In this document: positions 1 through 9,458 of the stretch, one piece after another
Layout of the letters: every line of letters starts with the position of its first letter
How positions within the stretch are numbered: the first letter of the stretch is position 1
Assembly (NCBI GenBank): GCA_002005505.1
Contig: MVGU01000919.1
Span: 5,001-22,500 of the forward strand
Direction: 5' to 3'
Source: Botryococcus braunii
Taxonomy: Eukaryota; Chlorophyta; Trebouxiophyceae
Length of the DNA stretch: 17,500 nt
Notes under the pieces: generated by a model
Database searches by the model: none
Told to the model about the DNA's origin: nothing
The model's input: the letters and a program-made list of their open reading frames with translations, nothing else
Program-made: the position numbers and the translations under genes

Positions 1-2
1 TC

Positions 3-1785
3 GGTACAAAGACGGCGCTCGGGAAGCGGCGCGGGCTGCGCGGCGAGCGCTTGCTGAGGAAGAAGCGCTCCATGACGGTCGACGAGAAGATCGCGGAGCT
101 CGGGGACTGGCTGGAGGAGGAAGAGCAGCGCAAGGGTGCGTCGTTTGGGGCCTCACGTGACCGAGCTAGCGCCCCTCCCCTGGGGAGTGTGAGTGGAACC
201 GACACAGGCTTTGTGCGCAACGAAGATGATGAGCCAGTGGGTCGTCCCAGTACATCGAGTGATGACGAGGAGGAGGAAGTCCGCAGTGTCATTCCCATGA
301 CGAAGTTCCTGGGGACCGCAGCGTCCGTGAGGTCCCGGGCGCCCCTCAGGACGGTTTCAGCGATGCCGGGACCGCCGTCGGAGCCCCTGTCCGGTCCCCC
401 GGCACCGCGGCCCGGCTCCGCTCCCATTCTGGGCCTCGGAGGCCTGCGGTTCGAAGAGGCCTTGGGGAACGAGCCCCCCAATGTGGCTGTCGCTCCCCCT
501 GGGGGTCCTCAGAATCTGGGGGCCTCCACTGGTCCCCCAGCCTCCCGCAGCCTCACGCCCTCCCACCCCTCATCCCCTCCTAACGATATCCCCACTCCGT
601 CCCCAAGGATCGGTCCCCTACCGGTCCCTGCGGTCAAAGCTGTCCCTTCGGGAGACCGCTCCAGCATTGCTGCCAGTCCCGACATCCCGGCCACCCCACC
701 AGGGGTTCCCGGGGACCCTGGTCCCTCGGGATCAGGACCCCCCCCTGGCTTCCGCCAAACGCCCGAGGCCGATGTGGCTGACCCTGCAAGCGAGACCATT
801 CCACGAACTGCGCCGGATGTTGCTTCTGTACCGCCTGTACCTGCAACAACCGAGCCGTACAGTTCGCCCGATGCGGCGCAGCTTGTTCGGGTGCCTCCCG
901 AAGTGGGCACCATTCCAAATGGGTCGGAGGGTACCAGTCCTGGGCCTCCCCCAGAGCAGTCTCCTGGGCCGGGGGAGCCGGTACCCCAGGCAGTGGCCCC
1001 GCAGCAACAGGCCCTTGTCGTGCCTCGGACCCAAGAGCTGCCTCTTGTTGCAGGGCGGTCGATTCCTGCAACTGTACCGCATGAGGCGAGCCAAGACACC
1101 CCCGCTCATCCCAAGCCCCTGGTACCCACAGGGGTACCAGACAGAGGCGCTGCCATTCCGACACCGGTAACACCCTCTGCAGAGGCCACTCCTGCACATG
1201 AACAGGCGGGTCCAGCCGTACCGCCTGGAGATGAAGCTGTACCGCCTCCGACACCGCTCACAACAGGTGTCGAGTTTGAGGGGCCAGTGCAGCAGGGACA
1301 GGGGACCGAGCCCGTACCGGAGGACCGCCAGCAGCGGGCGAACTCACTCCAGCCGGTACTGAGCGCCTTCGCAGCGTACAGCGAAATCGAACCCTCCACG
1401 CCGGGCGACGTCCGAGCCGTGCCGGGGCCAGCTCAGTCCGTACCGCCTGTACCGCTGGGGTCCCCAGCTGCGCCCAGCCCCGGGTCGGTCGTCGCAATGA
1501 CCCCGTCGATTCCAAGCACCAGTCTCTCCGTGGGTACCCCACGGACAAGGCTCTCATCCGGGCGCCTTTCTGGGACCCTGCGGACCTCGCTTCGGCTCCG
1601 CGGGATCGATCCCGGCCGCTGGTCCCTCCCGCTCCGTGCGGGGAGCGGTAAGGTGCGGGAGGGGAGCGGCCCTGAGCTCACGAGTGACCAGAAACTGATG
1701 CAGGAAATGTTCGGCGAGTGGCGGAAGGCCGCGGAGGCCCAGCACTCGGCGCGGGTGCAAGAATATGACCGCCTTGAGGCTGAAG
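3..1785 (+). CDS. Long proline-rich exon (5' end outside window), probable upstream part of the VPS13-family gene
   Basis: One frame stays open from the window edge to a stop at 1890-1892, so the true start lies upstream and the TTG at 51 should not be read as an initiator. It begins basic (LLRKKRS), then acidic (GDWLEEEEQRK), then an acidic patch (SSDDEEEE). About 450 residues rich in Pro, Ser, Gly, Ala and Val follow, almost certainly disordered. Near the end is a charged, helix-like segment (MFGEWRKAAEAQ, then VQEYDRLEAE). A usable 5' splice site (GAAG|GTACAT) follows 1785 and leaves one base. That base joins in phase to the exon at 3933 and continues the charged helix. I recognise no domain in the Pro-rich part. 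Membership of the VPS13 gene is inferred from strand, position and this phase match. GC is very high, so alternative frames are also open. Confidence 0.55.
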
Positions 1786-2122
<337 letters not shown>

Positions 2123-2126
<4 letters not shown>

Positions 2127-2380
2127 TGCCCCTCTGCCCACCAACCCCTCTCGCTACGCACACGTGTGCACGGGGTGTGTGCAGCCGCACAGGCGGGCGT
2201 GCGGCGTGGTTTGATGGAATTGCGGTCTTAACGCTGTGACCAACGCAGTGTCACGCGGTGTCGTGTGCGTCAGAAAGTGCTTCAAACTTGGAATGGGGGG
2301 GGGGTGGGGCTCAGGGCGGGGGGCGCCAAGGGGCTGCTGCTGGGATGGACCACCAGGTGGGGCGGGACGGCGCCAACCAG
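2123..2380. other. Intron-like spacer
   Basis: GT- and GC-rich unique sequence. Just before the next exon it holds G-runs and two AG acceptor candidates, CCACCAG at 2350-2356 and CCAACCAG at 2373-2380. Neither has a clear pyrimidine tract. The frame is open through both, so the exon could start at 2357 or earlier. Confidence 0.4.
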
Positions 2381-2510
2381 CCGCTGTGCCGCCTCACCTT
2401 CTTCGCGCCCTACTGGGTCGACAACCGCACGGGCATGGACCTGGTGTTCCAGGACCACGCGCCCTCCCGCGGGAGTGTTTCGGGACCACACCCTGTGGGG
2501 CTACACCGAA
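2381..2510 (+). CDS. VPS13: VPS13-family VAB/SHR-BD exon, with an internal frame change
   Basis: The first part reads CRLTFFAPYWVDNRTGMDLV in the frame starting at 2381. This is the hallmark start of a VAB (SHR-BD) repeat, with an aromatic 'PYW' strand and an Asn before an [R/K]TG turn. The second part, FRDHTLWGYTE, continues the same repeat but lies one frame over. The switch falls within roughly 2462-2480, where no intron can fit. So one base has been gained or lost here by mutation or by assembly error. The 3' end is uncertain: GAA|GTGCCC after 2510 (phase 0), or CCCCG|GTCCGC after 2523, which leaves one base and fits the exon at 4855. VAB domains bind membrane adaptors and place VPS13 bridges at organelle contacts. 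The family call is firm; the borders are not. Confidence 0.7.
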
Positions 2511-2528
2511 GTGCCCGCCCCCGGTCCG

Positions 2529-2617
2529 CCTCCCTCCCTCCCTCCCTCCCTCCCTCCCTCCCTCCCTCCCTCCCTCCCTCCCTCCCTCCCTCCCTCCCTC
2601 CTTCCCTCCCTCCCTCC
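2529..2617. repeat. (CCCT)n tetranucleotide repeat
   Basis: About 20 units of CCCT/TCCC, with one CCTT interruption. It forms a very long pyrimidine tract ending shortly before the acceptor-like CCCCTCAG at 2634-2641. Confidence 0.97.
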
Positions 2618-2641
2618 CCCTTCCACCGCCCGTCCCCTCAG

Positions 2642-2690
2642 GGTGGCGAACACGCCTCTGGCTCGTTCCCCATGTTCGTGCGCGGGGCCG
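2642..2690 (+). CDS. Possible short VPS13 exon after the (CCCT)n tract
   Basis: A textbook acceptor (pyrimidine tract, then CCCCTCAG|G) precedes about 16 codons reading GGEHASGSFPMFVRGAG. This could supply a strand between the exons at 2381 and 4855. The 3' border is unclear because a (CA)n repeat starts at once and the nearest GT (TTC|GTGCGC at 2678) would shorten it. The acceptor is convincing and the peptide is not diagnostic. Confidence 0.33.
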
Positions 2691-2691
2691 G

Positions 2692-2768
2692 ACACACACG
2701 CACACACACACACCACACACACACACACACACACTTGCGCGCGCGCACTCACGCACACACACACACAT
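2692..2768. repeat. (CA)n microsatellite, interrupted
   Basis: CA dinucleotides broken by CC, TTGCGCGCGC and CTCACG. Confidence 0.95.
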
Positions 2769-3042
2769 GCACGTACATGCACACGATTACATGCGCGCGG
2801 GCGGGCGGAAGAAGGCACGTGCGTGCAAACACATATTTGTGCTGACGCATACACATGCAGGCGAGCGCAGACCTTGTGGTCACTCGCACAGACGCAGACG
2901 GACTCTCGTTGCATGCAGTCGTGTTTGATTGTGTGTTTTGCTGCCCTGCGCTCTCTCCCTTTGTGACCCGGCTCCCCGTATCTTGCTTCTAACCCTCTCT
3001 TTATATTAGTTTAGCTCCCCAGTTGCCATCCATGTGTTTGCC

Positions 3043-3043
<1 letters not shown>
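2769..3043. other. Unique intron-like sequence
   Basis: Mixed sequence with scattered CA/TG runs. I see no convincing exon, RNA gene or mobile element. Confidence 0.5.

Positions 3044-3094
<51 letters not shown>
3044..3094. repeat. (GT)n microsatellite
   Basis: About 25 uninterrupted GT units. Confidence 0.98.
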
Positions 3095-3574
<480 letters not shown>

Positions 3575-3932
3575 AGGAGCTACGATCATTGTGATAATGA
3601 TGGGAGTGATGCCCGCGCCACGCGCTGCCTCTGAGGCCATAAACAGGGTGCATAGCAGCAAAAGCAGATTCTTCGAACATTGTTGGCTTGGAGACGCAGC
3701 CGAATCAGATTCTCAAAGTAAGCACTAGCTTTCCGTACAGCTGCTGTACAACAAATGCAGATCTTTCACCGACGACGAGGTCAATCCCCACTGTGTAAAT
3801 TACATCTTGGAAACTTTGGAAAGTTGACATGGGGGAATATTGACCTTTAAATGTCGATTTTCCAAGGTGTAGAAGGTGTTTGATGTCAAAGGTTTTAACT
3901 ATTCTTACCCTGGCTTGTTGCGATATGTGCAG
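3575..3932. other. Unique intron-like sequence before the short exon
   Basis: AT content rises here. A good 5' splice-like site (CTCAAA|GTAAGC) lies at 3713-3722, but no diagnostic peptide precedes it. The end (TTGCGATATGTGCAG) is the acceptor of the next exon. Confidence 0.45.
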
Positions 3933-4036
3933 CCGAGGCAGCCCTGGAGTATGAGAAGATGCTGCAGACGGAGGTCTGGACGCAGGGACTCAAGACCTTC
4001 CACATCATCGTCCGTCCCATCCTCCTCAACCGCCAG
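3933..4036 (+). CDS. Short exon continuing the charged helix of the Pro-rich exon
   Basis: The acceptor is TATGTGCAG|CC and the donor is CGCCAG|GTATGC, a near-consensus 5' splice site. The 104 bases equal two bases plus 34 codons (ALEYEKMLQTEVW, then FHIIVRPILLNRQ). The two leading bases complete the codon left at 1785, giving DRLEAE-A-EAALEYEK, a continuous charged helix. The exon ends at a codon boundary. Its position is odd. It sits between the exons at 2381 and 4855, which look like two halves of one VAB repeat, yet its ending phase does not fit 4855. It does fit the start at 2381. I do not recognise the peptide, and VPS13 membership is inferred. Confidence 0.6.
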
Positions 4037-4250
4037 GTATGCCTCTTCTTTTTACACATCGAAGCGTTGACAGACGTCATAAAGTCTGGGGGAATGCGTG
4101 CGAGCATGTTCTGGCATGGTGTGCGGGGTGCTGCATGACCATCGATTGATATCCTGTCCGCCCCCCCCCCCCCCATCTCTGCCCCACCCCCCCTCTCTCC
4201 GCCTCTTTGTCTCCTCCCTCTAAAAAGAATGTCCCCATGCGCGCGCGCTT

Positions 4251-4251
<1 letters not shown>
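4037..4251. other. Intron start after the short exon
   Basis: Begins with GTATGC and contains a C14 run near 4160-4175. Nothing else is recognisable. Confidence 0.5.
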
Positions 4252-4326
<75 letters not shown>

Positions 4327-4356
4327 ACACAACACACACACACACACACACACACA

Positions 4357-4399
<43 letters not shown>

Positions 4400-4403
4400 A
4401 CAC

Positions 4404-4465
<62 letters not shown>
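4252..4465. repeat. Long (CA)n microsatellite with periodic CAGA and AACA breaks
   Basis: About 214 bp of CA. GACACACACAACACAC occurs twice, at about 4322 and 4394, suggesting that a block of about 70 bp was duplicated inside the array. Confidence 0.97.
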
Positions 4466-4469
<4 letters not shown>

Positions 4470-4854
4470 GAGACGAAGACAATATAACCCCTTCACCACT
4501 CGCATCCCCGCCACTACCGCCCACTCCCCCCCCCCCTTACTCTGCCTTCACCATCCCCACACTCCTATCGCTCACTCATCCTCCGTCACCAACTACCACG
4601 TGCCTATGTGCCTCACTTGTTTGCTTTCCCCCTCCGCTGGCCTCCCTCGCCACTCATTCACTCCTCAAACCCCCCCCCCTCTCCTCAAACAAGGCCGAAA
4701 GAAATTTTAATTGAACTTCAAGAGCATTTGTGCATCATATTAGTTGATCTTTACTTCCTCAGCGCCCCCTCCCCTCCCCTCCCCCCCCTCCTCTCTCTCT
4801 CTCCCCACCACCCACTTACCGGTGACGACGGTACCTTTTTTGGGCCTCCTGCAG
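4466..4854. other. Intron-like, C- and T-rich
   Basis: Pyrimidine-rich spacer with several C-runs. It ends in the strong acceptor TACCTTTTTTGGGCCTCCTGCAG. Confidence 0.5.
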
Positions 4855-4926
4855 GACACCACGAGGTTCGACTGAAGGGAGGAGGGAACCGAACCTGGTC
4901 TCCAGGCATTCGAATCAACACAGTAG
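4855..4926 (+). CDS. VPS13: VPS13-family VAB exon (end of a repeat)
   Basis: Strong splice sites on both sides: a T-rich tract and CCTGCAG|GA upstream, and ACAGTAG|GTGAGA downstream. The 72 bases read two bases, then HHEVRLKGGGNRTWSPGIRI, then NTV, and end with one base of a Gly codon. The layout (a charged strand ending RL, a Trp-Ser turn, then a [L/I]xTVG strand) is the closing part of a VAB repeat in VPS13 proteins. That part normally follows the 'PYW..NxTG' strand carried by the exon at 2381. In protein terms the two should be neighbours. Phase fits if the 2381 exon ends at 2523. No GT-bounded partner with the right phase is certain downstream; the candidate at 11280 fits by phase only. 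Confidence 0.7.
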
Positions 4927-4935
4927 GTGAGAGAT

Positions 4936-4968
4936 CCCCCCCCCCCCCCCCCTCTCTCTCTCTCTCTC

Positions 4969-5018
<50 letters not shown>

Positions 5019-5060
5019 CTGTGTTGTGTGTGTGTGTGTTGTGTTGTGTGTGTGTGTGGT
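4936..5060. repeat. Poly(C), (CT)n and (GT)n compound microsatellite
   Basis: C17, then about 65 bp of CT with breaks, then about 40 bp of GT with GTTGTG breaks. It begins within 10 bases of the 5' splice site at 4927. Confidence 0.97.
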
Positions 5061-5401
5061 GTGTCCCACCCCCATCCCCCCCCCTCTCTCTCCCGCTCCC
5101 TCCCTCTCTTTCCGCTTCCCTCGAGCTCGCTCCCTCCTTCTTATTCGATGGCTTGCAAGTTCAATTTCAGAGTAAGCCTCGTAGCCATTGTTCCCTTCAT
5201 GCGACCTGCCGTGTTCTGGTCTGGCACGTTCCGGATATCAGGCGCGTCACACCGGGCTCTGACAAATTCAGCATTTCTTTATGTTCCCCTTATTCCATTG
5301 CCTTGGAACAGCACAATTTCGCACACACCTGGTTGGACCAATCGCAAAATGGTGGGGTGCACAAAGGGGATGGAAAAAAAGCTGATGGTGGAAGTGACTG
5401 A
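5061..5401. other. Unique sequence, no recognised gene
   Basis: One frame stays open to 5453, but its peptide shows no family motif and it has no convincing splice borders. Confidence 0.4.
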
Positions 5402-5491
5402 GGATTTGCAGGATTTGAACCTGCGCAAGGCGTCGTTCCAGACGCCTTTTTGAGTCAAGCTCCTCTGTCAACCTAACCCACAGGCAAATTC
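5402..5491 (-). repeat. tRNA-like sequence (class II, Leu-like), SINE head or tRNA pseudogene
   Basis: On the minus strand a perfect T-arm (GCAGG-TTCAAAT-CCTGC) carries a consensus B box. A strong long variable arm (GGCGTC/GACGCC) precedes it, a D-loop-like GGTTAGGTTGA lies upstream, and a 5' GAATTT pairs with AAATCC at 5 of 6 positions. The anticodon region shows CTCAA as in the other copies. The anticodon stem is poor, so it is unlikely to be functional. Confidence 0.65.
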
Positions 5492-5886
5492 TTCCTGAAG
5501 TTGAGTAAATATGTGGAGACACGGAAAATTGTTTGTCCTGACCCCTTCCCAACACCCTCTCCCCGCCCCTCCCCCTGCCCCCAAGCCTTTCGGCCCCCCG
5601 GGGAAAGGGTTGGGTTTTGACTCTCGGACCTGGACGTGCTTATTTATGTCCCGCAACGCCCATCATCTGGCATCTCACCCTTCAGCTTAGGGGGAAGGCA
5701 CCCTGCAGGCTTGATTACCTGGCCTTGCTTTCGGGATGTATTTCCCCTTTCCTTCTCCAGGGAGAAGAGGCCTATTCCCTCTACCAATCCACCACAGGCT
5801 TCTGCCTCACCTCGACGGCTGAGACTATTGCAGCCAGCCAACAACCTGGCATCCCTTCAGTTCGCTGATCAGCGTTGTAGTCATGT
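5492..5886. other. Unique sequence, no recognised gene
   Basis: C-rich, then mixed sequence. No diagnostic motif. Confidence 0.4.
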
Positions 5887-5975
5887 ACTTGCAAGTTTAC
5901 AAGACCATTGTGACCGGCCCCAATCTTGAAGCCCGGTCTACGCTTGTGACCGGCCGCAATCTTGGAGGCCGGTCA

Positions 5976-6010
<35 letters not shown>

Positions 6011-6049
6011 AAAACAAAACAAAAACAAAACAAAACAAAACAAAAAAAA
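5887..6049 (+). mobile_element. Probable retroposon 3' end: duplicated GACCGGCC hairpin, A33, then (CAAAA)n
   Basis: Two 36-bp units start at 5909 and 5945 (TGTGACCGGCC..CAATCTTG). The second forms a perfect hairpin with arms GTGACCGGCC and GGCCGGTCAC (5946-5955 and 5967-5976) and an 11-nt loop. The next base starts a run of 33 A followed by CAAAA repeats. A stem-loop directly before an A-rich tail is typical of a LINE/SINE 3' end, where the reverse transcriptase recognises the RNA. I could not find the 5' end or target-site duplications. Confidence 0.5.
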
Positions 6050-6204
6050 CCTGGTACAGCGGTTCCGAGTAGCATCAGCTGATCTGATATTGTTGTAGAG
6101 GCCTCCCCTATCAAAACCCTTAACAAAACCCTTTTCAAAATCTCGGAGCCCGGTTCGAAAGGTATCCCGGCTGCGCCCCCCCCCCCCCGAACCCGAGCGA
6201 TACC
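6050..6204. other. Spacer with a broken B-box-like GGTTCGAA
   Basis: At about 6143, CTCGGAGCCCGGTTCGAAAGG resembles a damaged tRNA-like tail. It is partly inverted relative to GACCGGGCTCCGAG at 7682. It occupies the position where copies 2 and 3 of the composite repeat carry their second tRNA-like head. Confidence 0.35.
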
Positions 6205-6540
6205 TCATTTTTGCAGTACATGCGGTACTACAACGACCGACATTTTGGAATTGGCCTGACGCGCTTCTGTTTTCCAAGCGCACTGTGTACAGGGTAATAA
6301 GTGAAAGCTGAACATACCCTTTGCGCTTCTGTTTTCCAAGGGCACCGACCCGCATTTCGGAAATGTGGTGAACTAAATTGCGTCAACGCCACAGGGAAAA
6401 GGAATGTTTGTAGGCTGATGGTGGACTGCAGCTGTGTGTGACCCATCGAACTGAGGCAGAGCCACTTGGCGCTTTGTTGGGGAGGAGAAAACGGGGAGGT
6501 GCGCCAGGAAAGCAATGTTCGGTGGGGGGGCCTGAAGGGG

Positions 6541-6544
<4 letters not shown>

Positions 6545-6628
<84 letters not shown>
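6545..6628. repeat. (GA)n tract inside composite repeat copy 1
   Basis: About 42 GA units at the position where copies 2 and 3 have (CT)n. It is therefore an ancestral part of the element and not an independent microsatellite. Confidence 0.95.
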
Positions 6629-6630
<2 letters not shown>

Positions 6631-6837
6631 CGGGGTCAGGGGAGTGGACAAAGGGAGACAATCCTGAGGGTGAGTAGCCAACCATCCCTCGGGGGCCAGA
6701 ACGGGGGAGATCTCTAGTGGGAGGCGGGAGAGGGGTTCTGTAAATGGGACGGGTTTGAGAGGAAATTCCCTTTAAAGGCCTTGAGGAATCTTCAAACTTT
6801 GCCATACAAGCCAAAATAAAAAGGGCCTGCCAATCAT

Positions 6838-6920
6838 GCAGATTGCCGTTGAGGAGCAAGGTTATGACTCAAGGGCATCTGGCGTCACCCCCCTGGCGGG
6901 TTCAAATCCCGCTGACTCTG
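6838..6920 (+). repeat. tRNA-like head B, copy 1
   Basis: Shows GATTGCCGTTGAGGAGCAAG (A-box-like), ATGACTCAAGGGCATC (CAA anticodon context) and a T-arm GCGGGTTCAAATCCCGC with a B box. It resembles a class II tRNA-Leu, but the acceptor stem does not pair. Confidence 0.65.
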
Positions 6921-7385
6921 TCTAAACACCTGCTTCTTTTTGTTTCTTTTCCTCCCCCCCCCCCCCCGGGGTTGTACGAGAGCACCTTAGCTTTTGAGAT
7001 CGGTCCAGCCGATTGCAATTATTGGCACTGTCCCGAGGCAATGGAAAGCCGAGCATATCAATGCCGCACAAAAAACTTCTGACTTGGGAAGGGTGGCGGA
7101 CCAGAGCGAGTCAGGTCCGCCGACCTGAACTGTACTTGCGAGGCGAGCATTGTTGACTCTTCAAGCGCCACCCGAGTGTGTGAAGCAGAGCATTTTGGGG
7201 TGATTTGCTGGTGTGAAGTAGGGGAGGTGCAGCAGGCGAGGCAGTCGTGGGGAGGAGGTCTGGAGGGGAGGAGCGGGGGGTTAAGGAAGGGGGGTTGGGA
7301 GTGAGTGAGTAGCCAAAACTCCCGAGTAATGAAAAGCGAGGGGGGGTGGGGGGGAGAGAGTGTAGATGTGGGGGGGGGTTGCGAA

Positions 7386-7441
7386 TGAAAATATTGACGT
7401 GATTATACATACCTAACTATGTATAATGGGTGTCAACCTTT
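7386..7441. repeat. Imperfect palindrome closing copy 1
   Basis: GATTATACATAccTAACTATGTATAATggg forms the centre of an inverted repeat flanked by TTGAC and GTCAA. It is equivalent to the cleaner hairpin at 8116-8169. Confidence 0.85.
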
Positions 7442-7446
7442 TCCCC

Positions 7447-7951
7447 GCACCCCCCGCCCCCCAAGAGGTGCATATCACCAGCTGGACAAGCATGGGCAGT
7501 ATTTTTTGAATGATTGAGCAACGACGGTCGCCACCATGTCTGCAAGATGTTGTGCCGCACCAAACCTCTAAATTGCCAGAGCAGAGTAGGAGGACAGTGT
7601 TCTTACATTCGCTCACATCAGCCCATGCATATGCTATCGAAGACCGCTGTTCCAAGGGGGGTGCAGCAACGATGCCCTTTGTGACCGGGCTCCGAGGATG
7701 AGCCTTATACGTGTGCACACCCTCCACGTGCCACGAAATGATATCAGCCTATGCTATCCACTGTTTTTACCGCAAGTGTGACGTGGGCGACTGATATGCT
7801 CAGCCAAGTTTTAATATTCTGTTTATTTCTTTAGCATTCGATGGCCCTGGGACAGCGCCAGTTGCAAGGAGAACTGCTTGGTCAAGCACAAGAGGCGAGG
7901 CCCTGCACCGCCACAAACAATGCTGCAAATGCGAACAAGCATTAACAATCA
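7447..7951. other. Spacer between inverted copies
   Basis: Mostly unique. GATATGCTCAGCC at 7794 and GGGACAGCGCCAGTTGCAA at about 7849 echo parts of the composite repeat, so it may be a decayed fragment. No exon is recognised. Confidence 0.4.
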
Positions 7952-8036
7952 GAGCTTGCAGGATTCGAACCCGTGCAGGACGTTGCGCCAGACGCTCTCA
8001 AGTTACCCCCCTTTGTCCACTTGCGCAATCTTCCCC
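7952..8036 (-). repeat. tRNA-like sequence (head A type)
   Basis: On the minus strand: GGGGAAGATTGCGCAAGTGG (A-box-like), AACTTGAGAGCGTCTGG (variable arm) and CACGGGTTCGAATCCTGCA with a B box. It is a diverged relative of the copies at 9370 and 10804. Confidence 0.6.
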
Positions 8037-8115
8037 ATGGGCAGGTTCTTGCTATCTTTCATTCTATTTAAGGGGATTTGTGCGGGGGGGTGGTGTGTAG
8101 GTGGGGGGTGCGGGG

Positions 8116-8169
8116 AAAAGGTTGACACGATTATACATAGTTAGATATGTATAATCATGTCAACCTTTT
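8116..8169. repeat. Near-perfect 24-bp inverted repeat with a 6-nt loop
   Basis: The left arm 8116-8139 and right arm 8146-8169 match at 23 of 24 positions, and the single difference is G-U compatible in RNA. Core arms are TTATACATA/TATGTATAA, flanked by AAAAGGTTGACA/TGTCAACCTTTT. It marks the end of copy 2 and faces copy 1. Confidence 0.95.
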
Positions 8170-8628
8170 CGTTCGCAACCCCCCCCCCCCACTCACACCT
8201 ACACTCTCTCGCCCCCACCCCCTCTCCCCTTTCAATACTCGGGAGTTTTGGCTACTCACTCACTCCCACACTCGGCATACGCTTGCCCTCATCCCCCAAC
8301 CCCCCTTCCCCAAGCCCCCGCTCCTCCCCTCCAGACCCCCTCCCCAGGACTGCCTCGCCTGCTGCACCTGCCCTACTTCTGACCAGCAAATCACCCCAAA
8401 ATGCTCTGCTTCACACACAGGGGTGGCACTTGAAGAGTCAACGATACTCGCCTTGCAAGTACAGTTCGGGTCGGGGGACCTGACTCGCTCTGGTCCGCCA
8501 CCCTTCTCAAGTCAGAAGTTTCTGTGCGGCATTGATATGCTCGGCTTTCCGTTGCCTCAGGACAGTGCAAATAATTGCGATCGGCTGTACCGATCCCAAA
8601 AGCTGAGGTGCTACCATACCACAGCAGG

Positions 8629-8712
8629 AGTGTCTGCGGGATTCGAACCCACGAGGGGGGTGACGCCAGATGCCCTTGAGTCATAACCTTGCTCCTCACG
8701 GCCAATCTGCGC
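8629..8712 (-). repeat. tRNA-like head B, copy 2
   Basis: On the minus strand: GATTGGCCGTGAGGAGCAAG, ATGACTCAAGGGCATCTGG and GTGGGTTCGAATCCCGCAGA. A-box-like and B-box sequences are kept and the CAA anticodon context is conserved. Similar to a tRNA-Leu but not a clean cloverleaf. Confidence 0.68.
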
Positions 8713-8909
8713 TATTGGCAGGTTCTTTTAAATTTGGCTTATTTGGCAAAGCATGAATGTTCCTCAGCATTTTCTCTCCTAAGCCCCTCCCAATTACAGA
8801 CTCCTTCCCCCGCCTCCCTCAAGAGGTCTCCCATGTTTTGGCCCTCGCGGGACACTTGGCCAGTCACTCTCAGGATTGTCTCCTCGTGTCCATCTTCCCC
8901 TACCCCACT

Positions 8910-9037
<128 letters not shown>

Positions 9038-9369
9038 CCCCTTCAGGCCCCCCACCGAACATTGCTTTCCCCTTTTTCTCCTCCCCAACAAAGCGCCAAG
9101 TGGCTCTGCCTCCGTTCGATGGGTCACCCAGACGCGCTCAACCTTCAGCCTCACCGTCATTGCTTGTCTCTGTGGGGTCGAAAAGATCTGCTTCGCCACT
9201 TTCCCAAATGCGGGTCGTTGCGTTTGAGCCAAGGGTATGTTCAGCCTTCGCTTGCCCTGTACACAGTGCGCTTGGAAAACAAAGCGCGATGGCCAATCCC
9301 AAAATGTCGGTCGTTGTAGTACTGCATGTACTACAAAAAATGGCAGTAGCCAAAGCGTCACCATCCCAG

Positions 9370-9458
9370 TGGAAGGTGGGATTCGAACCCACGTGTGGCG
9401 GCTATCTCCGCGGATGCTCTTGAGTTATCCCCCTTTAACCACTCGGGCAACCTTCCCC
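9370..9458 (-). repeat. tRNA-like head A, the best-preserved copy
   Basis: On the minus strand: GGGGAAGGTTGCCCGAGTGG (near-consensus A box), AACTCAAGAGCATCCGCGG (CAA anticodon, then variable arm), and GTGGG-TTCGAAT-CCCAC (perfect T-arm with B box). The acceptor GGGGAAG pairs with CTTCCAC at six of seven positions. The anticodon stem is flawed. It most resembles class II tRNA-Leu(CAA), with Ser as the alternative. It is probably a retroposon head, but this is the copy most likely to be transcribed by Pol III. Confidence 0.65.

Larger units (their letters stand above)
6205..7446 (+). repeat. Composite repeat, copy 1 (+ orientation)
   Basis: Landmarks in order: GTACTACAACGACCGACATT (6224), CATCGAACTGAGGCAGAGCC (about 6442), GGCGCTTTGTTGGGGAGGAG (about 6469), a (GA)n tract (6545-6628), a tRNA-like head (6838-6920), CCGAGCATATCAATGCCGCA (7051), TTTTGGGGTGATTTGCTGGT (7193), and a palindrome (7386-7441). 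The same landmarks appear inverted in copies 2 and 3. No protein-coding capacity is evident. Confidence 0.85.

Noticed and set aside
481..1254. Overlapping open frames on both strands inside the Pro-rich exon
   Set aside because: GC-rich sequence lacks stops in all frames. The main frame alone is open from the window edge, shows consistent Val-Pro usage and ends in a phase-compatible splice site.
3650..3722. Possible exon ending CTCAAA|GTAAGC
   Set aside because: The donor is good, but there is no acceptor with a pyrimidine tract and no recognisable peptide.
5100..5453. Open frame reaching into the tRNA-like element at 5402
   Set aside because: It runs from a CT/GT repeat into a repeat element, has no family motif, and ends inside the tRNA-like sequence.
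8116..8169. Hairpin as a microRNA precursor
   Set aside because: The 6-nt loop and 24-bp total stem are too short for a standard Drosha/Dicer precursor. It coincides with a repeat boundary.
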